A program made the position numbers and the translations under genes. This document shows positions 10,010 through 17,736 of a DNA stretch of 64,000 nt, piece by piece (positions within the stretch are counted from its first letter, which is position 1; every line of letters begins with the position of its first letter). The stretch comes from Glaciecola sp947496235 (GTDB lineage Bacteria; Pseudomonadota; Gammaproteobacteria; Enterobacterales; Alteromonadaceae). A model generated the notes under the pieces. It did no database searches and was not told the DNA's origin. It saw only the letters and a list, made by a program, of their open reading frames with translations. The stretch spans positions 124,001 to 188,000 of the forward strand of contig NZ_JBLWFH010000003.1 in NCBI RefSeq assembly GCF_050306235.1. The letters run 5' to 3'.

Positions 10010-10042
10010 TGTGTGAGTGCTATTAACCAGTATTCAGGTTAA

Positions 10043-10375
10043 TTAGGCTTTTTTCACAAATTGCGATTTCAGCATCATGTTGCCGGCGCCATCGACTTTA
10101 CAGTCAATGTCATGGTCGCCGTCTGCAAACCTTTTAATTACGGCTTTGGTGCCTACTTTTAGTACTTGTGAGCTGCCTTTTACTTTTAGATCTTTAATTA
10201 AGGTTACTTTATCACCTTCCGCAAGCTGATTACCGTTACTATCTTTAATATCATAACCATCATCAGCTTTGGCATTTGGGTCCCATTCATGACCACATTC
10301 TGGACAAATTAATAAATTACGATCTTCATAGGCGAATTCGCCGTTACATTGTGGACAAGGAGGAAGTGCTGACAT
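10043..10375 (-). CDS. yjdM: YjdM/PhnA-family zinc-ribbon protein
   Basis: The start at ATG 10375 gives MSALPPCPQCNGEF and 110 residues, matching the usual family length of about 110; a longer in-frame start 17 codons upstream is unlikely. The N-terminal zinc ribbon has CPQC and CPEC pairs. The C-terminal part is the small beta-barrel domain of the family (DSNGNQLAEGDKVTLIKDL near the centre, ending FVKKA). The E. coli homologue was named PhnA for its position near phosphonate genes, but its biochemical role is not established and no phosphonate genes are seen here. It is convergent with the 9260 gene. Confidence 0.88.
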   Translation of the reverse strand: MSALPPCPQCNGEFAYEDRNLLICPECGHEWDPNAKADDGYDIKDSNGNQLAEGDKVTLIKDLKVKGSSQVLKVGTKAVIKRFADGDHDIDCKVDGAGNMMLKSQFVKKA

Positions 10376-10462
10376 CTCGGGTTTCCGTTTACAAATAGTG
10401 CTAAAAAATGAGTTACCTACAATCATCTGAGCATACTATTAAACGCCCATTCTAATGGCACA

Positions 10463-10487
10463 ATGCCCCTATGAATTGTAGGGGCAT
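10463..10487. other. 9-bp perfect hairpin in intergenic DNA
   Basis: ATGCCCCTA pairs with TAGGGGCAT across a 7-nt loop. Neither strand has a T-run after it, so it is not a typical intrinsic terminator. It lies between the end of the sigma-factor operon and the start of yjdM. Confidence 0.4.
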
Positions 10488-10559
10488 GATATTAACATTA
10501 TTTTCAATGACTGGCGGCATAAATTTCAATATTTATGAAGCATTTGCAGTTAGTCAGTC

Positions 10560-10910
10560 TTAACTTTTTAATCTCAATTCTAAATAGCGAATTTCTTTGG
10601 CTAGATGATTTCGATTAATTTGCATGAAAACCCATAATTTTGTGGCTATTTGTGCATTAAAACTTAACATCAAACAAATTCCCCAAAAAAGCTCATTATC
10701 TGGAGATGCATTAAAAAATTGGTATCCACAGTAAAACATCAAAATTGATAAAATAATGGCGATGCCATAACCTAGTTTGACTAACCAACCAAAGTTTGAA
10801 GCAAATCCCATTTTTAAATAATCCGCCAAACTACTTTGATCTCGCATCAAATCATCTAACGCCTTTGCTTGTTGCTGTAAATCCTGCTTTATTTTTTCAT
10901 CGCTGTTCAT
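10560..10910 (-). CDS. small membrane protein paired with ECF sigma factor
   Basis: A 116-residue protein with two membrane helices (about 44-62 and 76-96) between a soluble N-terminal helix containing KIKQDLQQQAKALDDLM and a basic C-terminal tail. GGAG lies 8 nt before the ATG. It starts 18 bp after the sigma-factor gene on the same strand, so the two are one operon. Position and topology suggest that it controls the sigma factor, but it has no recognisable zinc-binding anti-sigma motif. It resembles the small membrane proteins found beside ECF sigma factors in Alteromonadales (DUF6768-like, recalled, not searched). Confidence 0.7.
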   Translation of the reverse strand: MNSDEKIKQDLQQQAKALDDLMRDQSSLADYLKMGFASNFGWLVKLGYGIAIILSILMFYCGYQFFNASPDNELFWGICLMLSFNAQIATKLWVFMQINRNHLAKEIRYLELRLKS

Positions 10911-10928
10911 GGTGATTAATCTCCATTG

Positions 10929-11435
10929 TTAATCCAATTTTCTTAATTTTGTTCTTGCTCTATGAAGCCTTGATTTCACAGTGCCTTCTGGCACCTCAAG
11001 CACAAGCGCTACTTCGAGTAAACTCAAATCATTTAAATAAAATAGTTCTACTACATCTTTCTCATCTTCAGGCAAACTCGCAATCATTGGAGCCAGAGCA
11101 AGAAGATTAACCATGTCGGGGGTTTCTGCTAATTCATCTTGTGCGCTATCATCTTGTTGCCACTTGCTATTTGCACGCATGTAATCAGTAATTTCCCATC
11201 GTAAAGCTCGATATAACCAACTTCGAAATAAGCTTACGTTTTCTAAACGCTGAATACGTCTTGCGACTTTCAGCCACACGTTTTGCACTAAATCTTCAGC
11301 CACCATGATGTCTTTGACCCGCATCAACGCAAATCTGCGCATCGGCGTAACAAAATGTCCATAAAGTAACGCTAAGGCCCTTTTCTTTCCCTCCTGAGCT
11401 TCAAGCACCAAGAGGTCGATCTTAGCTTGTTTCAT
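10929..11435 (-). CDS. RNA polymerase ECF sigma factor
   Basis: A 168-residue sigma-70 family protein of extracytoplasmic-function type. Region 2 (about 15-85) includes AEDLVQNVWLKVARRI and the region ending SWLYRALRWEITDYMR. Region 4 (about 115-165) includes LPEDEKDVVELFYLNDLS and the helix-turn-helix PEGTVKSRLHRARTKLRK. There is no region 1.1 or 3, as expected for this class. AGGGAA lies 10 nt upstream of the ATG. It is the first gene of an operon with a small membrane protein and is divergent from a TPR-GGDEF gene across about 320 bp, which may hold an autoregulated promoter. Confidence 0.93.
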   Translation of the reverse strand: MKQAKIDLLVLEAQEGKKRALALLYGHFVTPMRRFALMRVKDIMVAEDLVQNVWLKVARRIQRLENVSLFRSWLYRALRWEITDYMRANSKWQQDDSAQDELAETPDMVNLLALAPMIASLPEDEKDVVELFYLNDLSLLEVALVLEVPEGTVKSRLHRARTKLRKLD

Positions 11436-11754
11436 GGTTCATTTTCCCTGTGCATGTGGTTTCCAATATGTATTTCTTTTATGTAAAGACGAGTCAAACT
11501 GAACAAAGGTTCTCCACATGTAAAAATCTAAGTATTTTTGTTTATACCCTAGGTTGATTTCGGCGTATTGTTGGAAAAACGCCGATATTTTATTATTCTT
11601 AATGAAAGCATTAGATTTCCAACAATTGATAGTGTTTAATTTTGATATAGTGTTGAAAATACTCGTAAAATACTGTTCGATCTGTTGGTTTAAGGGATAA
11701 CCACGAGTCGAGAATTTTAGATTATTATTGACAAATTCTGCTTTAAGGACCCGA
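11436..11754. promoter_or_regulatory. divergent intergenic region with inverted repeat
   Basis: This gap separates the ECF sigma operon (minus) from the TPR-GGDEF gene (plus). It contains a 10-bp perfect inverted repeat, TTGTTGGAAA at 11568-11577 and TTTCCAACAA at 11616-11625, 38 bp apart, which could be an operator or a cruciform. A minus-strand open frame crosses the region, but it has no coding character. Confidence 0.35.
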
Positions 11755-13671
11755 ATGAAAATGCAGTGTAGCAAATGGATAGCGATTAAATACCTGTTTC
11801 CGATACTCCTATTGTTAACATATATGGGAATGGCCAATGCAAATTCATTTTTCCCTCACGCCCAATCAAAACTTTCCTTTCCTGCTTTACAAAATGAAAT
11901 CATTCAGCAAATTTCTGCCAATTCAAATCTACAAGATAAAATTGCTTTACAGTACCAACTTGCTTCTCTTTATTTGACTTACGAGCGCATAGACTTACTA
12001 GCCCCCTTACTTAGCAGACTTGAGCAAACCCTTGAGAATGAAACCAATATTTTAAACCGAACCAAGTGGTATTTGTTTAATGGATATGCCCTTTATTATC
12101 AAACTAAATATGGTATGGCGAATGACAGTTTCAAACGAGCATTTAATGAAATGTTACGGGTGCCCGATGAGGTACTTCAACTTAAAGAAAGCCAATATTT
12201 ACTCACTGTATTGCAACTTTATTCCTCTTTAAACCTCGCCTATCTACAGCAATACTCTGACGCCACCTTCCAACTTTCTGAAATCAATGTCACTGCAAAA
12301 GCACTGGACTGGCCAATCATATATGGTTTGAGTTTTTATTTTCTTGGAATGGTGAGTTATGAAATTAAAAACTACGAACAGGCGCTAGAATATTACCACC
12401 AAGCTCAACTTGCTTTTCCACCTGAGGCTGAACACTTCAAAGCTTTGGCATTACTAACTGAAGCTCAAATGATAAATATTGTTGGTGATAGGCGGGAAGC
12501 CTTTGAGCGTCTAGATCAATCTCTTAAAACGCTGCAAAACTATCAGGATTTAAGTTCACTTGCGTTTGGGTATTTGCTCAAATCGTATTTTTACAGTAAA
12601 GATAATAACTATCCTTTATCTCTTGTATGGATATCCAAGTCAGTAGAATTAAGAGAAAAAATTGGTACTAGCGCTAATATCGCCAATGCTTACGTACATT
12701 ACAGCGGAACTCTATTTGACAATGGACAACTAGAAAAGGCGCTAGAGTATGCCGAAAAAGCATCTAACATCGTAAAGGACACGGATGATTTATCCGGGAA
12801 ATGGGATGCCTTTGGCAATTATGCACATTTACTTTCTGAGAAAGGTGACTATCAACAAGCCTACGAATATATGCACCAATCTGAGCGCGCATTGCTTGCA
12901 AAGGCTAGGTTGGACATTACGGCCGAAACAGCGCGATTAAATACTGAATTTAATTTACAAAAAGAAAAATTAAATAATCAATATCTTGACGAAAAAAACG
13001 ACTTATTACAACGTGAGCTTGAAAAAGAACAGCTACTTCAATCTCGACAGAACTCTACAATTTGGATGCTGTCTGTATCCACCCTATTCACTTTAGTTTC
13101 TTTGTCCATTATATACCGCCTATATCTGACTAATAAAAAACTAGCCAGTAAAGATTCACTAACAGGGTTGCCTAATAGACGGACGATATTTGAGATTGGT
13201 GAACGCTTATTTTCTCTGAGCAAGCGATATAAACATGATATGTGTGTGTTGATGATAGACATAGATAACTTCAAACAGATCAATGATACACACGGACATG
13301 GTGTAGGAGACAAAGCGCTTAAATTTCTCACCGAGGTATTTACAGGTGTTTTGCGTAAATCTGATTCCATCGGTCGTGTCGGCGGTGAAGAGTTTTTGAT
13401 GGTATTGCCGCACAGTAATGAAGAAGACGGATATAAGCTCGCGCAAAGACTAATGGAAGAAACTCAGAGGAAATTCCCAGAAAGTAATCTAGCAATCGAT
13501 GAACTGACATTTAGCGTGGGATTAGCCAACCATAATTTAAGCTACAATAAGTTTGAAGATTTATATAAAGCTGCCGACGATGCGCTATACAAAGCCAAGC
13601 ATAATGGCCGAAACCAAATTCAAGCAGTAGATGAAAATCATTCTATTGGTATGCCTTCATTTGCTTCATGA
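11755..13671 (+). CDS. TPR-GGDEF diguanylate cyclase
   Basis: Start ATG 11755 is preferred (AAGGA 6 nt upstream, followed directly by the signal sequence); a TTG 27 bp earlier is less likely. 638 residues. A signal peptide or anchor lies at about 1-30, followed by a large helical region of TPR-like repeats (about 30-400, with segments such as YEQALEYYHQAQLAF and QLEKALEYAEKASNI), a coiled coil, one membrane helix (near 435-455), and a C-terminal GGDEF domain with the start signature LASKDSLTGLPNRR and an active-site RVGGEEF. This is a periplasmic TPR sensor coupled to a cytoplasmic diguanylate cyclase. Ligand unknown. Ends at a shared terminator, convergent with a lipoprotein operon. Confidence 0.92.
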   Translation: MKMQCSKWIAIKYLFPILLLLTYMGMANANSFFPHAQSKLSFPALQNEIIQQISANSNLQDKIALQYQLASLYLTYERIDLLAPLLSRLEQTLENETNILNRTKWYLFNGYALYYQTKYGMANDSFKRAFNEMLRVPDEVLQLKESQYLLTVLQLYSSLNLAYLQQYSDATFQLSEINVTAKALDWPIIYGLSFYFLGMVSYEIKNYEQALEYYHQAQLAFPPEAEHFKALALLTEAQMINIVGDRREAFERLDQSLKTLQNYQDLSSLAFGYLLKSYFYSKDNNYPLSLVWISKSVELREKIGTSANIANAYVHYSGTLFDNGQLEKALEYAEKASNIVKDTDDLSGKWDAFGNYAHLLSEKGDYQQAYEYMHQSERALLAKARLDITAETARLNTEFNLQKEKLNNQYLDEKNDLLQRELEKEQLLQSRQNSTIWMLSVSTLFTLVSLSIIYRLYLTNKKLASKDSLTGLPNRRTIFEIGERLFSLSKRYKHDMCVLMIDIDNFKQINDTHGHGVGDKALKFLTEVFTGVLRKSDSIGRVGGEEFLMVLPHSNEEDGYKLAQRLMEETQRKFPESNLAIDELTFSVGLANHNLSYNKFEDLYKAADDALYKAKHNGRNQIQAVDENHSIGMPSFAS

Positions 13672-13673
13672 AA

Positions 13674-13694
13674 AAGCCCTCATAAAGAGGGCTT
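13674..13694. terminator. bidirectional intrinsic terminator
   Basis: AAGCCCT and AGGGCTT pair across CATAAAG, 2 bp after the GGDEF gene stop. On the minus strand the stem is followed by TTTTT, so it is the main terminator of the three-lipoprotein operon arriving from the right. Confidence 0.75.
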
Positions 13695-13711
13695 GAAGCA
13701 TTTATTTTAGA

Positions 13712-14272
13712 TTATCCAGCATGTTCTATTTGTTCGACCACCTGATTAAAGGCTGGAAGGTTTTCGTTAAAATAATGAATATTTGGCGCAGAAAAGGACA
13801 CTTTAACTAAATTTTTGCCTTTAATAGTTCCTTGCGTAACATGTCGCATAGTTGTGCCATTGGAGTCACGATGAGTCCATTCAACGAAATAATGCCCTAC
13901 ACTATCCATTTCTCGATAATCCTCAGACACTATATCGAAATCTGTTACGTTATTCATTTTACTCCAATAACTTATGTAAGTTTTTGAAGCTTCTAATACG
14001 TCCATATCCGACTTAATTTTGGTTTCTAGCACTTTCTCCAACGTTGAAAAAGGAATAGTTTCAATCAGCATACTATTCAACGAAGGGCCATCTTTAGACG
14101 CGATTGTTAAGTTCTTATTAACGGCAATCGTCACCCAACCATCCGGTAGTGTTATAGTCATACCTTGCTGGGTAACTTTAGCATTTTTTGAATTAACCTT
14201 TTGCCATTGAGCTACACATCCACTCAATAATACAATGGTCAAAGATACAACAAGAATTCTTTTAATGTTCAC
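13712..14272 (-). CDS. lipoprotein of unknown function, third gene of M48 operon
   Basis: A 186-residue lipoprotein: a signal sequence ends in LLSGC with Cys19. No family recognised. The mature part has a beta-rich look with LPDGWVTIAVNKNLTIAS and ends in NQVVEQIEHAG; such small lipoproteins often bind or assist a partner in the envelope. It overlaps the preceding M48 protease gene by 11 bp, so translation is probably coupled and the two products may act together. Last gene of the operon, followed by an intrinsic terminator. Confidence 0.8.
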   Translation of the reverse strand: MNIKRILVVSLTIVLLSGCVAQWQKVNSKNAKVTQQGMTITLPDGWVTIAVNKNLTIASKDGPSLNSMLIETIPFSTLEKVLETKIKSDMDVLEASKTYISYWSKMNNVTDFDIVSEDYREMDSVGHYFVEWTHRDSNGTTMRHVTQGTIKGKNLVKVSFSAPNIHYFNENLPAFNQVVEQIEHAG

Positions 14273-15434
14273 TAGTTACTTCCTTTTTATTTAGCTTTTT
14301 TAAATACATTTTCACGTAACCGCTTTTACCTTCGGCGGCTTGGTTAGCTGCTTCTAGATACTTTCGAGCGCATGCATTATCGTTTAATTCCATGCAAACA
14401 ATTCCAGCATGCATGAGAGATTCGTGGTCATTTTCAACATGTTTAAAATAGGTGTCATAGAGCGATAAGGCAGTTTCTAGATCATCTTCTTGTTTGCGCA
14501 TTCGATATGCTTGGGCAAAATACGACAACTCACCTACATTATTTTTATAAACGCTATTACCAAAATGAGTTTCGTACTCATTTATCAAACTATTATAATG
14601 GCCCAGCTCTAATTTTTCGCTGATAGCAAAATTACGTACCTCTGCAAAATTGGCTTTATAAACCTCTTTGTCGTTATAAATTGGATTGATATTGTCATCA
14701 TCAAAATTATTAGCAACATATTGCTCAAAGTTCTCAATACGTTCTAATAGATCAGGGTGTGAGGCAAAAAACCATGAGGCCTCTATATCGTTTGCCAGCG
14801 CATCTGAGGCCATAAATTCAAATATTTTTTTTGCTTCTCGAATATCATAGCCAGCTAGTTGCATTCTCTGAATAGCTTCCATGTCCGCTTCACGCTCAAG
14901 ATCGCGACTAAATCCCGCGATAGAAGAAGCGCCGATGAACTCACCTAACAGAGGGATGCCGACCAAATTCATTAAAACAGCGAACCCAGTCGCTTGCGCA
15001 TGACTGATTCGATTCTTCGCAGAGTGCCGCTTGGTAAAATGCGCTACCTCATGAGCCACTACAGCTGCTAGTTGAGAGTCATTTTCTGCAGCCGCGATGA
15101 TCGCCGAATGCACATATATTTTCCCGTTGGGAAATGCAAAGGCATTCAGAATTGGGGTTTTTACAATTTCTAACGAAACTTCATTAGCAAACTCAGGGTA
15201 AAGATTTGCGGCCATATTATTAATGTGTTGTTTCGCAGTGTATCCTGGTAACACTTTCCCAGATCGACGAATCATATCTACTGCATCTTCGGATTGACTC
15301 CAGAGGCGTTTTTCACCGTCAGTTAAGTTTGAGGTTTGACTCGCGTCTTCAAACTCAACCAATTTTGAAGTCGAACCGCATGCGCACAAACCTACTGTAA
15401 GTGCGAATACACTAACGGTCTGTTTGAAACCCAT
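14262..15434 (-). CDS. M48-family metalloprotease lipoprotein with TPR-like tail
   Basis: A 390-residue envelope protease. The lipobox LCAC (Cys19) predicts lipid anchoring. The zinc motif HEVAH is at 128-132, with the third ligand in EREAD (Glu182), the hallmarks of peptidase family M48. The C-terminal 150 residues are helical and TPR-like. Relatives such as BepA and LoiP degrade or help assemble outer-membrane proteins, which is a likely but unproven role here. It lies 3 bp after an upstream lipoprotein gene and overlaps the following one by 11 bp; the three form one operon of lipoproteins. Confidence 0.9.
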   Translation of the reverse strand: MGFKQTVSVFALTVGLCACGSTSKLVEFEDASQTSNLTDGEKRLWSQSEDAVDMIRRSGKVLPGYTAKQHINNMAANLYPEFANEVSLEIVKTPILNAFAFPNGKIYVHSAIIAAAENDSQLAAVVAHEVAHFTKRHSAKNRISHAQATGFAVLMNLVGIPLLGEFIGASSIAGFSRDLEREADMEAIQRMQLAGYDIREAKKIFEFMASDALANDIEASWFFASHPDLLERIENFEQYVANNFDDDNINPIYNDKEVYKANFAEVRNFAISEKLELGHYNSLINEYETHFGNSVYKNNVGELSYFAQAYRMRKQEDDLETALSLYDTYFKHVENDHESLMHAGIVCMELNDNACARKYLEAANQAAEGKSGYVKMYLKKLNKKEVTSEH

Positions 15435-15437
15435 AAT

Positions 15438-16148
15438 TTATTTCCCTGTAGTTAACGGACTTGTTGATAAAATCTCAGCGATTGCTGATTTTACACTTTT
15501 TTCACTGTCTAGACTCAAACCTTGGCTAGCTGATGAATTACTCCAGAGTAAGTGCCCAGTATCTAAGTCAACTACACCAATGTGCAAAACGGCAATGCCG
15601 CCAGGGTTTACACCTATACCTCCGATCATGGCCAGCGCCGCAAGCGCCTTTTTTCCGCCTGAAGTTACAATGTCTTCGCCATAAATAAAGATAGCTTTGT
15701 CACTGCCTGTCTTATCTTTGAGATATGAAAGCCCATTACCCAAAGTATAGTTAAAAGATTTTCTATCCGACCAAGCCGGTCCCATGTATTGGATGTTCTC
15801 TGCAGAAACTGCTACGCGTTGATAGAGTCCTACATAATCATCAAACAACAACTGTTCGTCTTCGTTTTCTACAGAATATTCGACTATGTCTACGTTATTT
15901 ATATTACTGAATGCTTTTATTACTTCAGATTTGACTATGCGATTCGCTTCAGCAGATTCTTCTGGTAATTTTTCCAAACTACCAATACCTGATTCTTTAA
16001 CTTCGACCTTAATTGGGATTAAAACTGCCGACGTCATGGACTTTATTTTTTGGCTAGATTCTGGATTTTGATTGCTTGTTTGGACTGAATGTGTGACACA
16101 TCCTGTGAGTAAATATAGTGCGAGTAGTACAAATGAAATACGAATCAT
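15438..16148 (-). CDS. putative lipoprotein, first gene of M48 operon
   Basis: A 236-residue lipoprotein with a signal sequence and lipobox LTGC (Cys17). I do not recognise the family with confidence. A Gly-rich stretch (ALAMIGGIGVNPGG) precedes a segment IAVLHIGVVDLDTGHLLW, a pattern seen in envelope lipoproteins of the GNA1162/DUF799 kind that sense or report on surface structures. It is the first of three lipoprotein genes, 3 bp before the M48 protease gene. Cellular role unknown; the operon suggests an envelope quality-control function. Confidence 0.78.
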   Translation of the reverse strand: MIRISFVLLALYLLTGCVTHSVQTSNQNPESSQKIKSMTSAVLIPIKVEVKESGIGSLEKLPEESAEANRIVKSEVIKAFSNINNVDIVEYSVENEDEQLLFDDYVGLYQRVAVSAENIQYMGPAWSDRKSFNYTLGNGLSYLKDKTGSDKAIFIYGEDIVTSGGKKALAALAMIGGIGVNPGGIAVLHIGVVDLDTGHLLWSNSSASQGLSLDSEKSVKSAIAEILSTSPLTTGK

Positions 16149-16293
16149 GGAACTTCCTTTTTAATACATCTGATTTTTTGTTTTTTTACCATCCATTGAT
16201 TAGTAAATCACAACCTTTGGCCTAAAGGCAACTGAAAAATAACTAATACTAAATTTGCCGAACTTAAACCTATTCTTATGTTTAATTGGCTCT

Positions 16294-17363
16294 TTAGAGA
16301 GCTTGCCCCTTGCTTGTATAATGCTGCTCCCATAATTTATTACTAAATCTATTTTCAGGGTCAAGGCTTTGTTTTAATTCAAAGTAGTCAACAGCCTTAG
16401 GATAGGCTTTCAAGAACTGTTCGGTTGTCGCATCCATTTTCCAACATTTTAATCAGCAACAAATTTGGCAATTTTAGGTTGCCACCAATAGTCATTTTGT
16501 TTGGGAATCAGTCTTTCAGTGACCGTTAACGGCTTTTCGGATTGCACCCAACTAACGCTGTTTATCTGGGTGTAATTAGGAGGATAAATATCTGCATTAT
16601 GAAACACAATGTTTTCATTAGTTTTGATTTGCGTTTGAAAGAATGCGCTGTAGTTGCCAATGGGCATATATTGGGTTTCCCTTGCTACTTTTACATTAGG
16701 CACTAGCTTAAGGGTTGCTTCAGTAATCACGCCCAAACCGCCATAACCACCAATGGCAGCATAAAATATTTCGGAATTTATGGTGGGAGAGGCTTCGATA
16801 ATTTCACCATTGGCTAATATCATTTTGATCGACTTTACCGAACGAATTATTGGCCCTTCCCCCATGTAACGACCATGTACATTTACGCTAAGAGAACCGC
16901 CCACGGTGAAATTGGAATAGGATTGCATGATTTTGATAGATAGATCTTGTGGGTCTATTACTTCTTGAATATCTCGCCAGCGTATTCCGCTTTGCACGGT
17001 AATTTCACGCTTGACTACATCCAATGAGAGTACTTGATTAAAACTTCTCATATCAATATGCAAGCTGTCTTCTAGTGCTATCTGCCCACCTTGACTGTAG
17101 CGTCCTCCGCCAATGGAAATTTTCCCTTTTGATGACATTATCGCTTGGCGTATTTCGTCGGTATTAGTTGGTCTTATTACCTGTGCGACCCTTATAGGAT
17201 TGAGCTGTGTGATGTCATTTACTTGTTCGGGAATAGGTGTAGGAGCTGTGTATTCAGGAGAAAGATCAATAAGTATATAAGATGCTAATGCACCCACCAT
17301 TAGCAAAGATATGCCTATGAACAACAATGTGACTTTGACCAATCCTTTGAATAACTTTCGCAT
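16294..17363 (-). pseudogene. FAD-linked oxidase with internal deletion (decayed)
   Basis: From ATG 17363 (AGGGAA 5 nt upstream) there is a membrane-anchored FAD-binding (PCMH/BBE-type) oxidase: one N-terminal helix, then ISIGGGRYSQGGQ, SNFTVGGSLSVNVHGRYMG and AAIGGYGGLGVITEATLKL, the usual FAD-binding motifs. The frame stops at 16449, after FVAD, at 304 residues, well short of the roughly 470-490 of full-length relatives. Beyond the stop, in another frame, 16294-16437 encodes what reads as the true C-terminus, including TTEQFLKAYPKAVDYFELKQ and ENRFSNKLWEQHY. The piece between (about 130 residues in relatives) is missing. This is best explained by an internal deletion with frameshift. A shortened active protein is unlikely, because much of the substrate domain is absent. 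Confidence 0.8.
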
Positions 17364-17474
17364 AAATTCCCTTTGAGTCTTTCGATACAAGGTTAAGATA
17401 CCACTAGTTTTGCGAAAGATCTGCTTATCTGTAAGCAAGAGATTTACAAACGATATGCGTTTTAGAAGATATTC

Positions 17475-17494
17475 AGCAGGCCCGAAGACCTGCT
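17475..17494. other. small hairpin upstream of the FAD oxidase remnant
   Basis: AGCAGG and CCTGCT pair across 8 nt. It lies about 110 bp upstream of the decayed oxidase start and could sit in its leader. No T-run follows. Confidence 0.3.
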
Positions 17495-17559
17495 AAATAC
17501 ACTAAGGTACATGGCTTTATACATTAGTTGGCTGGTCTTTAAACGGAGTTACATCACGT

Positions 17560-17586
17560 AAAAAAAGGCGGGGGGCAACCCGCCTT
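17560..17586 (-). terminator. orphan intrinsic terminator on the minus strand
   Basis: AAGGCGGG and CCCGCCTT form an 8-bp GC-rich stem with a 6-nt loop. On the minus strand it is followed by seven T residues. No annotated minus-strand gene feeds into it. The flanks also pair (CTGGTCTT at 17532-17539 with AAGACCAG at 17610-17617, and GTTGG with CCAAC further out), giving a nested structure of about 100 bp. Confidence 0.75.
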
Positions 17587-17627
17587 CTACTACGATAAAG
17601 ATATTGGCCAAGACCAGTAGACCAACA
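17561..17627 (-). ncRNA. candidate Fur-regulated small RNA
   Basis: On the minus strand a strong intrinsic terminator ends at 17560, yet no minus-strand gene lies to its right, so it must end a short transcript. A promoter-like pair on the same strand, TTGCAT (17656-17661) and TAGTAT (17634-17639) with 17-bp spacing, would start an RNA near 17627, giving about 67 nt. The Fur box at 17659-17677 overlaps the -35. The RNA would contain GUUGGUCUACUGGUCUUGG at its 5' end, then the terminator stem. The layout resembles RyhB or PrrF-type iron-responsive sRNAs, but no sequence similarity to them is claimed. Promoter hexamers are imperfect. Confidence 0.45.
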
Positions 17628-17658
17628 AGACGAATACTAGCTCACTTGAAATTTTAAT

Positions 17659-17677
17659 GCAAATGATAATTGTTTTT
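17659..17677. promoter_or_regulatory. putative Fur box
   Basis: The 19-mer GCAAATGATAATTGTTTTT matches the Fur consensus GATAATGATAATCATTATC at 13 of 19 positions, including the central AATGATAAT. It lies 60-78 bp upstream of the lipoprotein start (17737) on the plus strand and also overlaps the -35 of the candidate minus-strand sRNA, so one site could control both. Confidence 0.6.
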
Positions 17678-17736
17678 ATTTATATTAACGTGTAGGCTAA
17701 TAAATAAGTTTGGTCACCAAGATGTATGAGGATGTA

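Noticed and set aside
11439..11837. 132-residue minus-strand open frame
   Set aside because: It overlaps the start of the TPR-GGDEF gene, has no ribosome site and no protein-like composition.
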